Source: Rhizobium sp. Q54 (GTDB lineage: Bacteria; Pseudomonadota; Alphaproteobacteria; UBA2966; CAIVPW01). Taken from it: a stretch of 64,000 nt of DNA. The notes beneath the pieces were generated by a model. It made no database searches and was not told where the DNA came from. It saw only the letters and a list, made by a program, of their open reading frames with translations. Shown piece after piece: positions 32,960 through 41,737 of the stretch (positions within the stretch are counted from its first letter, which is position 1; the number at the start of each line of letters is the position of its first letter). The translations under genes were made by a program, and so were the position numbers. The stretch lies in contig CAMEYM010000005.1 in NCBI GenBank assembly GCA_945947575.1, positions 45,565-109,564 of the forward strand. The letters run 5' to 3'.

Positions 32960-33113
32960 ATATATGGGCGGCGCCCTCGCCGACGCAATTTAAAGCCGCA
33001 GGGGGCGTGGAAGGGCCGCCGCCGCCGCCGGCCGTCCCGCCTTGACGTTCATTTGGTGAACGGCCTAGTGTTCACGCCGCGAACACCCGGGGGGCTGGGG
33101 GGAGCGGACCAAG

Positions 33114-33800
33114 TTGGCCGTCGAAGCGACACGGCGGCGCCGCAGCCGCGATCAGGAGGCCGCGCCGGCCCCGTCGGCCGACGGTGACGCCATCACCCTC
33201 GGCGTCCTCGACGCAGTGCACGACAACGCGTCCATCTCGCAGCGCTCGCTGGCGTCCGAGCTCGGCATCGCCCTTGGCCTCACCAACGCCTACATCCGGC
33301 GCTGCGTGCGCCGCGGCCTCGTCAAAGTCTCGCAGGCCCCCGCCAACCGCTACGCCTACTACCTCACGCCCAAGGGCTTCGCCGAGAAGGGCCGCCTCAC
33401 CGCGCGCTTCCTCACCTCCTCGTTCGGCCTTTACCGCCGTGCCCGCCAGCAATGCGATGAGCTGCTGGCCGCCGCCGTGGCGCGCCGCTGGCAACGCGTC
33501 GCGCTGTTCGGCGTCGGCGACGTCGCCGAGATCGCGCTGTTGTGCGCCATGGGCCAGCCGCTTGCCGTCGTCGGTGCGGTGTCGCCCAAGGCGGCGGGCC
33601 AGCGCTTCTTGCAGCTGCCCGTGCACGCCACCCTGGCGGAGCTCGCGCCCGTCGATGGAGTCCTGTTCGCCGAGCTGCAGCGCCCGCAGGCCGCCTACGA
33701 CGCCCTGATCCGCGAGATCGCCGCCGAGCGCGTGCTGGTCCCGGCGTTGCTCAAGGTGCGCGCCGGCTCGCCGGCCCGCGCCGGTGTGGTGCAAGCGTAG
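33114..33800 (+). CDS. EPS-associated winged-helix transcription regulator
   Basis: This 228-residue protein starts at a TTG at 33114, with GGGGAG upstream. The first 25 residues are basic and disordered. A winged helix-turn-helix of the MarR/EPS-associated type follows (ISQRSLASELGIALGLTNAYIRR and RYAYYLTPKGFAEKGRLTARF segments; diagnostic part SQRSLASELGIALGLTNAYI). Its C-terminal half (ALFGVGDVAEIALLCAMGQP) is a Rossmann-like domain that may sense a sugar nucleotide. It is the first gene of the glycan operon and probably controls it. The NusG-like gene begins five bases after its stop. Confidence 0.82.
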   Translation: MAVEATRRRRSRDQEAAPAPSADGDAITLGVLDAVHDNASISQRSLASELGIALGLTNAYIRRCVRRGLVKVSQAPANRYAYYLTPKGFAEKGRLTARFLTSSFGLYRRARQQCDELLAAAVARRWQRVALFGVGDVAEIALLCAMGQPLAVVGAVSPKAAGQRFLQLPVHATLAELAPVDGVLFAELQRPQAAYDALIREIAAERVLVPALLKVRAGSPARAGVVQA

Positions 33801-33805
33801 CCGCG

Positions 33806-34318
33806 ATGCAGTGGTACTGCGCCTATACCAAGACCGACGCCGAGGTGTGGGCCCGCTCCAACCTGTGGGAGCGCGGCTTCGAGGTCTACCTGCCGCGTTA
33901 TCGCAAGCGCCGCCGCCACGCCCGCCGCACGACCTGGGTCGAGGCGCCGCTGTTCCCGCGCTACCTGTTCGTGCAGGCCGACGAGGGGCGCAGCTCGCGC
34001 GGCGTCGCCTTCGCCCCGGGCATCGTCAGCCTGGTGCGCTTCGGCGAGCAGCCCTCGGTGGTGCCGGACGCCGTCATCGCCGAACTCCGCGCCCGCGAAG
34101 GCGCCGATGGCCTCGTCGACCTCGACAACGGCAAGGGTGCCTCGTCGCGCTTCCAGCCCGGCCAGCGCGTCCGCATCGAGGACGGTGCCATGTGCGAGCA
34201 GGTCGGGCTGTTCCAGGCGCGCGTCGACGCCGAGCGCGTCATCATTTTGCTCACCCTGCTCGGCCGCGACGTGCGCGCCGTCGTCAACGCGCGGACGTTG
34301 CGCGCTGCCGACCGCTAG
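33806..34318 (+). CDS. NusG/RfaH-like antitermination factor
   Basis: This 170-residue protein begins MQWYCAYTKTDAEVWARSNL. It carries the NusG N-terminal domain (VYLPRYRKRRRHARRTTWVE, APLFPRYLFVQ) and a C-terminal KOW region (FQPGQRVRIEDGAM through LFQARVDAERVIILLTLLGR). Specialised NusG paralogues such as RfaH and UpxY bind RNA polymerase and prevent early termination in long polysaccharide operons. Being second gene of a 19-kb operon strongly suggests that job here. It differs from housekeeping NusG, which is usually next to secE and ribosomal genes. No ops element was recognised. Confidence 0.88.
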   Translation: MQWYCAYTKTDAEVWARSNLWERGFEVYLPRYRKRRRHARRTTWVEAPLFPRYLFVQADEGRSSRGVAFAPGIVSLVRFGEQPSVVPDAVIAELRAREGADGLVDLDNGKGASSRFQPGQRVRIEDGAMCEQVGLFQARVDAERVIILLTLLGRDVRAVVNARTLRAADR

Positions 34319-34327
34319 GCCGCGCCG

Positions 34328-36067
34328 ATGAGTGCCCTCGTGCGGCGGTCGCGCGTCCTGCGCCGGCTGCTCGGCGACCGCATCGGCTTTGCCGGGTTCC
34401 TGCTCGCCCTCATGTTCCTGGCGGCGTTTGCCGAGACGGTCGGCGTCTCGATGGTGCTGCCGCTCATCTCGACGCTCGCCGGCATTCCGGTCGGCGCCGG
34501 CCGCTTCGCCGAGTGGCTCGAGGCCTTCCGCGGGTTGATGCCAGCCGGCTTCGAGATGGAGGCGATGCTGCTCATCCTGGCGGCAGCCTTCCTGGTCAAG
34601 GGTCTGTTGCTCACCGCCACGAACGCGCTCAGCGACTACTTCGCGCTCAGCCTGCGCGACGGCTGGTCGACGCGCATCTTCGAGCACTACATGACGACCC
34701 GCTTCGACGCCATGCAGCGCGAGAAGCAGGGCGCGCTCATCCACAACCTGACCAGCGAGCCCTACCGCGCCGCGCGCGGCATGGCGCTCCTGCTCGAGAC
34801 CGTAAACCGCGCCATCATGGCGATGGTTCTGACAGGAGTGCTGCTGCTGACCAGCTGGGCCGCCACGCTCGGCGTGGCGTTCGGCGCAGGTGCGCTGTTC
34901 TACTTCTCGCGTCGCTGGAGCTTCCGCTACGCCATGCGTTTCGGCCATCTCCATCAGGAGCTGCACCGGGAGGTGAACGCGCTCGGCGCCGAAGCAATCG
35001 CCGGCGGCCTCGAGGTGCGCCTGTTCGGTGCCATGGCGCGCGTCCGCGACCAGCTTGGCCTGCGCCTGCGCCGCCACACCCGCGAAGAGGCGCTCTTCCG
35101 GGCCTCACGCGAGCTGCCGGTGCAGACGAGCGAGTTCATGGTGATCTTCGTGTTGGTCATCGCGCTCATCGCGCTCAAGAACGCCTTCGGCCTCGAGCCT
35201 GCGACGTTCGCCGCTTCGCTCGGTTTCTTCTTGTTCGTCAGCCAGCGCCTGATGAACAACTTCATGATGCTGCTCACCCAGCGCATGAAGCTGATCTCGT
35301 ACCTGCCGGCGATGCAGCTCGTCGATGCGACCTTGCAGGATGCGCCGGTGCGCGAGCGCACGACCGGCGTGCGGTTCACCGGCCTCGACGGCGACATCGT
35401 CTTCCGCGGCGTCACGTTCGCATACGAGCCCGGCCGCGACGTGTTGCGCGGCCTCAACCTGACCATTCCGCGCGGCCGCATCACCGCGCTGATCGGCCCA
35501 AGCGGCAGCGGCAAGTCCACCATCGCCGACCTCCTGCTCGGCCTGCTCTCCCCGCAGGCGGGCAGCATCCGTCTCGGCTCGCACGCCATCGAGGAGTTCA
35601 GCCTTGCCTCGTTGCGCGCCGGCATCGGCTACGTCAGCCAGGACCCGATGATCTTCAACGCCAGCGTGCGCGACACCATTCGCTTCGGGGTTCCCGAGGC
35701 CGACGACACCGCTATCCAGGCAGCCGCCCGCGCCGCCCGCGCCGACGGATTCATCGAGCGCCTGCCGCAGGGCTACGACACCGTGGTCGGCGACCGTGGT
35801 GCAACGCTATCGGGCGGCGAGCGTCAGCGTCTGGCGCTGGCTCGCGTCATCCTGCGGCGGCCTTCCATCTACGTGTTCGACGAGGCGACCAGCGCCCTCG
35901 ATCCGGAGTCCGAGGCGCTCGTGCGGGACTCGATCCGCGCGCTGGCGACCGAGGCGACCGTGCTCGTCATCGCGCATCGTCCCTCGGCGGTCGCCGACGC
36001 CCACGTCGTCTACCGGGTCAGCGCCGAGGGCGTTCGCCAGGTCGGCCTAGCCGGAGTCGGCACATGA
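34328..36067 (+). CDS. ABC transporter with fused membrane and ATPase domains (lipid-linked glycan flippase-like)
   Basis: This 579-residue half-transporter has an N-terminal membrane domain with about six helices (to residue 320) and a C-terminal ATPase. The ATPase has Walker A GPSGSGKST (about 389-397), signature LSGGERQRLALARV and Walker B IYVFDEATSALD. This MsbA/PglK-like form flips lipid-linked saccharides across the inner membrane. In this operon there is no Wzx-type flippase, so this protein is the best candidate for moving the undecaprenyl-linked glycan. Its stop overlaps the start of the nonulosonate synthase gene by four bases. Confidence 0.88.
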   Translation: MSALVRRSRVLRRLLGDRIGFAGFLLALMFLAAFAETVGVSMVLPLISTLAGIPVGAGRFAEWLEAFRGLMPAGFEMEAMLLILAAAFLVKGLLLTATNALSDYFALSLRDGWSTRIFEHYMTTRFDAMQREKQGALIHNLTSEPYRAARGMALLLETVNRAIMAMVLTGVLLLTSWAATLGVAFGAGALFYFSRRWSFRYAMRFGHLHQELHREVNALGAEAIAGGLEVRLFGAMARVRDQLGLRLRRHTREEALFRASRELPVQTSEFMVIFVLVIALIALKNAFGLEPATFAASLGFFLFVSQRLMNNFMMLLTQRMKLISYLPAMQLVDATLQDAPVRERTTGVRFTGLDGDIVFRGVTFAYEPGRDVLRGLNLTIPRGRITALIGPSGSGKSTIADLLLGLLSPQAGSIRLGSHAIEEFSLASLRAGIGYVSQDPMIFNASVRDTIRFGVPEADDTAIQAAARAARADGFIERLPQGYDTVVGDRGATLSGGERQRLALARVILRRPSIYVFDEATSALDPESEALVRDSIRALATEATVLVIAHRPSAVADAHVVYRVSAEGVRQVGLAGVGT

Positions 36068-37110
36068 GCCCGTCCGCCTTCGCCATCGCGGGGCGCGCCG
36101 TGGGCTCCGGCAAGGCGTTCCTGATCGCCGAGGTGGCGCAGTCTCACGACGGCTCGCTCGGACTCGCGCATGCGTTCATCGACGCAGCGCAGGCGGCGGG
36201 TGCTGACGCCATCAAGTTCCAGACTCACATCGCCGCCGCCGAGTCGACCCTCGACGAGCAGTTCCGCGTCAAGTTCAGCAAACAGGACGCCACCCGCTTC
36301 GACTACTGGAAGCGGATGGAGTTCACGTCCGAGCAATGGGCGGGCCTCGCCGCGCACGCGCAGGATCGCGGCATCGTCTTCCTGTCGTCGCCCTTCTCTC
36401 TTGCGGCCGTCGATCTCTTGCAGCGCATCGGCATGGCGGCGTGGAAGGTCGGATCGGGCGAAGTCCGCTCGCACGACCTCATCCGCACCATGGCGGCAAC
36501 CGGCAAGCCGGTCCTGATCTCTAGTGGCATGAGCACCTACGCCGAGCTCGGCGCTGCCGCCGACCTCGTGCGCGCCGCGCGGGCGCCCCTCGCTGTGTTC
36601 CAGTGCACGACCAAGTACCCGACGCCGCTCGGCGAAGTCGGCCTCAACGTGCTCGACGAGCTGCGCCGGCGCTTCGCCTGTCCGGTCGGTCTGTCCGACC
36701 ACTCGGGCAAGCCCTTCCCGTCGCTCGCCGCCATGGCGCGCGGCGCCGACCTGATCGAAGTGCACTTCGCCCTCGATCGCACCATGTTCGGGCCGGACGT
36801 GGTCGTCTCGCTGACCCCGGCCGAGATGCGTCTTTTGGCCGAAGCGCGCGACGCCTACGCCGAGATGGACTCCCATCCGGTCGACAACGATGCGGCCGCC
36901 GGAGCGCTCGCGCCGATGCGCGCGCTCTTCAACAAGAGCCTCGCGCCCAAGGCGGCTATCGCCAAGGGCGCGGTGCTCGCCGCCGAGATGCTGACCACCA
37001 AGAAGCCGGGCACGGGTATTCCTGCCCAAGAACTCGACAGCGTGCTGGGCCGCAGGCTCAAGCGTGACGTCGGCCCGGAACGCCTCTTACGCCGCGAGGA
37101 TCTCGAATGA
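36064..37110 (+). CDS. neuB: Nonulosonic acid (sialic-acid-like) synthase, NeuB family
   Basis: This 348-residue enzyme condenses phosphoenolpyruvate with an N-acetylated hexosamine to make a nine-carbon sugar acid. Diagnostic blocks are FLIAEVAQSHDGSLGLAHAF, GADAIKFQTH, GSGEVRSHDLIRTMAATGKP, FQCTTKYPTP, VGLSDHSGKPFPSLAAMARG and a C-terminal SAF (antifreeze-like) domain from about 285. It is followed by a UDP-GlcNAc 2-epimerase gene with a four-base overlap, as in sialic or legionaminic acid pathways. Whether the sugar is Neu5Ac, legionaminic acid or a variant cannot be settled, because the LegB/LegC aminotransferase route is absent here. Confidence 0.9.
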   Translation: MSPSAFAIAGRAVGSGKAFLIAEVAQSHDGSLGLAHAFIDAAQAAGADAIKFQTHIAAAESTLDEQFRVKFSKQDATRFDYWKRMEFTSEQWAGLAAHAQDRGIVFLSSPFSLAAVDLLQRIGMAAWKVGSGEVRSHDLIRTMAATGKPVLISSGMSTYAELGAAADLVRAARAPLAVFQCTTKYPTPLGEVGLNVLDELRRRFACPVGLSDHSGKPFPSLAAMARGADLIEVHFALDRTMFGPDVVVSLTPAEMRLLAEARDAYAEMDSHPVDNDAAAGALAPMRALFNKSLAPKAAIAKGAVLAAEMLTTKKPGTGIPAQELDSVLGRRLKRDVGPERLLRREDLE

Positions 37111-38267
37111 CGCGTCGCCGACGCAAGATCTGCATCATCGTCAACAGCCGCGCCAACTACGGCCGCGTCAAATCGGTGATGCGTGCCGTCACCGAGCATC
37201 CCGATCTGCAGCTGCAGCTCATCATCGGCGCCTCGGCGTTGCTCTACCGCTTCGGCAACGTGCGCGACCACATCGCCTCGGACGGCTTCGAAGCCCAGGC
37301 GACCGTGCATTCCATTGTCGAGGGCGAGACGCCGACGACCATGGCCAAATCGACCGGCATGGCCATCATCGAGCTCGCCACGCAGTTCGAGAATCTGAAG
37401 CCCGATGTCGTGCTCACCGTCGCGGACCGTTTCGAGACGTTGGCCACCGCTGTCGCGGCGAGCTACATGAACATTCCGCTCGCCCACACGCAGGGTGGCG
37501 AGGTGACCGGCAGCATCGACGAGAGCGTGCGCCATGCCGTCACCAAGCTCGCTCACATCCACTTCCCGGCCACCCGCCAGGCCGCCGACTACTTGGTGCG
37601 CATGGGCGAAGATCCGAAGACCGTGCACTTCACCGGCTGCCCGAGCATCGACCTGATCGCGGGGCTCGACCTGACGCTGCCGGCCGACATCTTCACGCGC
37701 TACCACGGAGTTGGCGCGGCGCTCGATCCGGGCAAGCCATACCTGGTCGTCCTACAGCACCCGGTGACGACCGAGTACGGCCAGGGCTTTGCCCAGATCA
37801 ACGAGACGTTGCGCGCCGTCGAGAAACTCGGCATGCAGACGGCGTGGCTGTGGCCGAACGTGGACGCAGGCTCCGACGACGTGTCGAAGGGACTGCGCAT
37901 GTACCGCGAGCGGGAGCAGCCGTCGTGGCTGCATCTCTACCGCAACTTCCCGCCGGAGGACTATGTGCGCCTGATCAATCACGCCGCGTGCATCGTCGGC
38001 AACTCTTCCTCCGGCCTGCGTGAGGGCGCATTCATGGGCATTCCTGTCGTCAACGTCGGTACCCGCCAACAGGGCCGCGAGCACGGTCAGAACGTCGCAT
38101 ACGCCGGCTACGACGGGGCCGCGATCGAGGCCGCTATCCGCAAGCAGATCGCGCACGGGCGCTACCCGTCGTCGATCATGTTCGGCACCGGCGACGCCGG
38201 ACGCAAGATCGCCGACATCCTGGCGACGGCGACGTTCCAGATCCAAAAGCGCCTGGCGTACGTCTGA
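37107..38267 (+). CDS. neuC: Hydrolysing UDP-N-acetylglucosamine 2-epimerase, NeuC family
   Basis: This 386-residue enzyme of the UDP-GlcNAc 2-epimerase fold shows VNSRANYGRVKSVMRAV at the N-terminus, VLTVADRFETLATAVAAS, HTQGGEVTGSIDESVRHAVT, LQHPVTTEYG and GNSSSGLREGAFMGIPVVNV near the end, the NeuC/LegG pattern. It releases ManNAc (or a deoxy analogue) from the UDP-sugar for the preceding synthase. Start overlaps the synthase stop (ATGA). Together with the CMP-sugar synthetase at 41738 it completes a minimal route from UDP-HexNAc to a CMP-nonulosonate. Confidence 0.9.
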   Translation: MTRRRRKICIIVNSRANYGRVKSVMRAVTEHPDLQLQLIIGASALLYRFGNVRDHIASDGFEAQATVHSIVEGETPTTMAKSTGMAIIELATQFENLKPDVVLTVADRFETLATAVAASYMNIPLAHTQGGEVTGSIDESVRHAVTKLAHIHFPATRQAADYLVRMGEDPKTVHFTGCPSIDLIAGLDLTLPADIFTRYHGVGAALDPGKPYLVVLQHPVTTEYGQGFAQINETLRAVEKLGMQTAWLWPNVDAGSDDVSKGLRMYREREQPSWLHLYRNFPPEDYVRLINHAACIVGNSSSGLREGAFMGIPVVNVGTRQQGREHGQNVAYAGYDGAAIEAAIRKQIAHGRYPSSIMFGTGDAGRKIADILATATFQIQKRLAYV

Positions 38268-38269
38268 AC

Positions 38270-39211
38270 ATGCGCCCCATCATCGCCTACCTGGGTGCGC
38301 CGGAAGGCTTCGAGGCGCTGACCGCCGCTGCTGCCGGCCGCGCCACCACCACCCACGTCACCGCCGACCCGGAGTCCCTTGCCAAGGCGCTCGCCGGCGC
38401 GTCCGGACTGCTCGACGCCTCCATGCGCGTGCCGGTGACCGCGGCCATGCTGGAGCACGCTCCCGAGCTTCGCATCATCAGCTGCGCCACGACCGGTTCC
38501 GACCATATCGCCCGCAGCGCGGCCGAGGCGCGTGGCGTGGTCATCCGCACGTTGCGCGAGGATGGTCCGCTCTTGCGCAACATTACCCCTGCCGCCGAGC
38601 TGTCGTGGACGCTGTTGATGGCGTGTGCCCGCCGCCTCCCGGCCGCCCTCGATCACGTCAAGGCCGGCAAGTGGGTGCGCGAGGAGTTCCCCGGCACCAT
38701 GCTGCACGGCCGCAGGCTCGGCCTCATCGGCATGGGCCGCATTGGCGGCTGGATGGCGCGCTACGGGCGCGCGTTCGGCATGGACGTGGTGGGCAACGAC
38801 CCGCATGTCGCGACACCGCCGCCGGACGTGCACATGGTTTCGCTGCCGGTGCTGTTCGAGACGTCGGACTTCATTTCGGTACACGTGCACCTCAACGACG
38901 ACACGCGCGGCCTGGTGTCGGCGGCGCTGCTCCAGCAGGTGAAGCCGGGCGCCGTGCTCGTCAACACCTCGCGCGGCGCCATCGTTGACGAGGGGGCATT
39001 GCTCGCGGCGCTGCAAGGCGGCCGACTCGGCGGGGCCGGACTAGACGTGCTCGACGGCGAGCCGGCGATCGACGCGCATCCGCTCGTGCAGTACGCGCGC
39101 AAGCACACGAATCTGTTGATCACGCCGCACATCGGCGGCTTCAGCCCGGACGCCGTGCGCATCGTGTGCGGCCGCGCTGCGGACAAGATCCTGGAGCATC
39201 TCGCCCTGTGA
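38270..39211 (+). CDS. D-isomer-specific 2-hydroxyacid dehydrogenase
   Basis: This 313-residue NAD-dependent enzyme has the family nucleotide site LGLIGMGRIGGWMARYGRAF, the ATTGSDHI substrate loop, NTSRGAIVDEGALLAALQ and the catalytic His segment LLITPHIGGFSPDAV. It reduces a 2-keto acid or oxidises a D-2-hydroxy acid. Phosphoglycerate dehydrogenase-like proteins are not standard members of nonulosonate clusters. Its position between the epimerase and a ThDP enzyme, whose GTG overlaps its stop, suggests these two act in one side pathway, perhaps making an acyl or keto-acid building block. Confidence 0.85.
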   Translation: MRPIIAYLGAPEGFEALTAAAAGRATTTHVTADPESLAKALAGASGLLDASMRVPVTAAMLEHAPELRIISCATTGSDHIARSAAEARGVVIRTLREDGPLLRNITPAAELSWTLLMACARRLPAALDHVKAGKWVREEFPGTMLHGRRLGLIGMGRIGGWMARYGRAFGMDVVGNDPHVATPPPDVHMVSLPVLFETSDFISVHVHLNDDTRGLVSAALLQQVKPGAVLVNTSRGAIVDEGALLAALQGGRLGGAGLDVLDGEPAIDAHPLVQYARKHTNLLITPHIGGFSPDAVRIVCGRAADKILEHLAL

Positions 39212-40728
39212 GCGCCAACGAGGTCCTCGCCGACGGCATCGCCCGCGCCGGCGTCCATCACGCGTTCGGCGTGCCGGGTTCCGGCCCGACGCTGGAACTC
39301 ATCACCGCGCTCGAGAAGCGTGGTGTGCGCTTCACGACCACCTACTTCGAGGGCACCGCGGCGCTGATGGCGGGTACCATCGGGCGCCTGTCCGGCAGGG
39401 CTGGGCTGGCGCTGTCGATCAAGGGGCCGGGTTTCGCCAACCTGGCCCAGGGTCTCGCTGCCAGCTGGTTCGAGGCATTCCCGGTCGTGGCGATGGTCGA
39501 GGGATTTCCGGCCAACGTCGACTGGCGCATCCGCCACAAGGGCATGGATCACGACGCGCTCGCGCGTGTCGTTGCCAAGGCGCGCGTGCCGGTAGGGTCG
39601 GCTCCGGACTTCGCCAAGCTCGCCGCCCTCGCGACCGCGGAGGTGCCTGGCCCCGTCGTCGCCGAGTTCGTCCCTGGCGACCCGGTGCTGCCGCCGCCGC
39701 CACCGGCCGTTCCTGCCGATCCGAAGGCCCTTGCCGCCATCGCGGCGGCCAAGCGTCCGGCGGTCATCGCCGGCACATTGGCGATCCGGCGCGGCTGGGG
39801 CACTCGTCTTGCGGCGCTGAAGGTGCCCGTCTTCTCCACGGCGTCCGCAAAGGGCGTCATCGACGAGACGCTGCCGCATGCGGCCGGCGTCTATACCGGT
39901 GTCGGATTGGAGCGCGCGCCGGAGGCGGCGCTGTTGCCCGATTGCGACCTGATCGTCGGCCTCGGATTGCGGCCCGGCGAGGTGCTAGCGACCAAGCCGT
40001 TCGCGTGCCCCGCCATCAACGTCGACGTTGTCCCCTCGGCAGGCGCGTTCGGTTTTTGGGCGACGACGTCGGACTCGGACCAAGTCTTCGCGGCGCTTGG
40101 CATCAAGGAGTGGGAGATCCCGCGCATCCAGCTCGCTGTCAGCAAGCTGCGCCTGCAGATGCAGTCTGGGCCCTATCAGCCCGCCCACATCTATGACGCC
40201 GTCGACCGGCACTTCCGCAGCCAAGTGCGGGCGGTGTTCGATACCGGCTACTTCTGCACCATCGGCGAGCACGCCTGGCGCGCGCGGCGCGCCGACTGGT
40301 GCCTGATGTCGGGCATGGGCCGCTACATGGGCACCGGCATCCCCATGGCGCTCGGAGCCGCGTTCCACGATGCGACCGTGCCGACGGTGGCGTTCCTCGG
40401 CGACGGCGGCATCGGCACCCATGTCGCCGAGATTCGCATCGCGGTGCGCAACCGGCTACCCATCCTGTTCGTCCTGGTCTCCGACGGCGGCTTCGGTTCG
40501 GTGCGCACTCGCGCCATCAAGGAAGGTCTCACCCAGGCGCCGCTGTGGATGGAAGACGCGTCCTGGCTCAAGGTCATGTCGGCGATGGGCCTGCCGGTGG
40601 CGCGCACCGAAGGCGTGCAGCAGTTCAGCGACGCGCTCACCGCGTGGCAGTGGCACGACGGTCCCGCCTACATCGAGGTGCCGTTCGAGCCCGAGGGCTA
40701 CCAGCGCATGGTCGAGGGGCTGCGCTAG
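39208..40728 (+). CDS. Thiamine-diphosphate enzyme, acetolactate-synthase/decarboxylase family
   Basis: This 506-residue enzyme starts at a GTG overlapping the previous stop. The N-terminal PYR domain carries the catalytic Glu (TYFEGTAALMAGTIGRLSG, near residue 51). A central domain follows, and the C-terminal PP domain has GDGGIGTHVAEIRIAVRNRL then VSDGGFGSV as the ThDP/Mg2+ motif. The usual second ligand Asn (NN) is Asp-Gly here, an oddity that may affect metal binding. Candidates include 2-keto acid decarboxylase or carboligase. The link with the preceding dehydrogenase and the sugar pathway is inferred only from gene order. Confidence 0.85.
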   Translation: MSANEVLADGIARAGVHHAFGVPGSGPTLELITALEKRGVRFTTTYFEGTAALMAGTIGRLSGRAGLALSIKGPGFANLAQGLAASWFEAFPVVAMVEGFPANVDWRIRHKGMDHDALARVVAKARVPVGSAPDFAKLAALATAEVPGPVVAEFVPGDPVLPPPPPAVPADPKALAAIAAAKRPAVIAGTLAIRRGWGTRLAALKVPVFSTASAKGVIDETLPHAAGVYTGVGLERAPEAALLPDCDLIVGLGLRPGEVLATKPFACPAINVDVVPSAGAFGFWATTSDSDQVFAALGIKEWEIPRIQLAVSKLRLQMQSGPYQPAHIYDAVDRHFRSQVRAVFDTGYFCTIGEHAWRARRADWCLMSGMGRYMGTGIPMALGAAFHDATVPTVAFLGDGGIGTHVAEIRIAVRNRLPILFVLVSDGGFGSVRTRAIKEGLTQAPLWMEDASWLKVMSAMGLPVARTEGVQQFSDALTAWQWHDGPAYIEVPFEPEGYQRMVEGLR

Positions 40729-40731
40729 CCC

Positions 40732-41736
40732 ATGGCCGCGCCGCACGTACTCATCGTCGGGGCCGGCTCCGTCGGCCGCCGTCACGCCAAGAACCTTGCC
40801 GCCGAGGGCTGCCGCATCTCCGCCGTCGATCCGCGCGGCGACCGCCTGCGCCAGATCTCCAAGGAGATGCGCGTCGAAGGATGCTTCGAGACCATCGAGC
40901 AGGGGCTGCACGTCGCGGCGCGCGATCTGCAGGGCGTCGTCATCGGCTCGCCGACCGCGTACCACGTGCCCCAGTGTATCCAGGCGCTCGAAGCCGGTGT
41001 TCCGGTCCTCCTTGAGAAGCCCGTCGCGCCGGACCTCGCCGCTACCCAGCAACTCGCGGCGGCCGTCAAACGCTGCAAGGCGCCGCTTCTGCTCGGCTAC
41101 ACGTGGCGCTGGTGGCCGCCGCTCGCGCAGGTGCGATCGCTGCTGACCGCGAACACCATCGGCACCGTGCGGCACGTGCGCTTCGTCATGGCGGCTCACC
41201 TCGCCGACTGGCACCCGTGGGAGCGCTACCAGGACTTCTTCATGGCGCATGCCGAGCAGGGCGGTGGAGCGCTGCTCGACGAGAGCCACTGGATCGATCT
41301 CGCCGTGTGGTTTTTCGGCATGCCGGAGACGGTGAGCGCACGCATCGAGCGTATCAGCGACCTCGACATTTCGAGCGACGACAATGTCGATATGCTGCTC
41401 GGCTACCCGCGCGGCCTGCGTGTCAGCCTGCACCTCGACCTCTTTGCGCGGCCGCACGAGCGCACCATCCGCTTCTCGGGCGAGAAGGGCACGATCCTGT
41501 GGACCGCCAACCCGAATCGGGTGGCGGTGGCCCACGACGCTGACGGGACCTGGCAAGAGACCAACCACACCTGCGAGCGCAACGACATGTTCGTCGCGAC
41601 GGCGCGCGAGTTCCTCCGCGTCGCCCGCGGCGAGGTTCAGCCGTCCTGCACCATCGCCGACGGAGAGCGCGTGCTGCGCGTGATCGAAGCGGCGCGCGCC
41701 AGCCACACCACCGGCGCCGTCGTGCGGCTCGCCTAG
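40732..41736 (+). CDS. Gfo/Idh/MocA-family sugar oxidoreductase
   Basis: This 334-residue NAD(P)-dependent oxidoreductase has a Rossmann site VLIVGAGSVGRRHAKNLA at residues 6-23 and the hallmark catalytic motif VLLEKPVAPDL near 87. The C-terminal domain contains GGGALLDESHWIDLAVWFFG, where a His in the DxxxH pattern contributes to catalysis. Members oxidise or reduce sugar or sugar-nucleotide hydroxyls. In nonulosonate operons such an enzyme could modify the hexosamine precursor or the finished acid. It lies three bases after the ThDP gene and one base before the CMP-synthetase gene. Confidence 0.87.
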   Translation: MAAPHVLIVGAGSVGRRHAKNLAAEGCRISAVDPRGDRLRQISKEMRVEGCFETIEQGLHVAARDLQGVVIGSPTAYHVPQCIQALEAGVPVLLEKPVAPDLAATQQLAAAVKRCKAPLLLGYTWRWWPPLAQVRSLLTANTIGTVRHVRFVMAAHLADWHPWERYQDFFMAHAEQGGGALLDESHWIDLAVWFFGMPETVSARIERISDLDISSDDNVDMLLGYPRGLRVSLHLDLFARPHERTIRFSGEKGTILWTANPNRVAVAHDADGTWQETNHTCERNDMFVATAREFLRVARGEVQPSCTIADGERVLRVIEAARASHTTGAVVRLA

Positions 41737-41737
41737 C

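Noticed and set aside
29596..33000. Prophage or integrative island around hig and ExoD
   Set aside because: No integrase, tRNA target, phage structural gene or flanking direct repeat was seen, and the neighbouring genes have the same base composition as the rest.
33784..36063. 1108-residue plus-strand frame that ends in the NeuB gene
   Set aside because: Only the last 348 residues, from the ATG at 36064, belong to a known family. The upstream part is an Arg-rich shadow of the NusG-like and ABC transporter genes.
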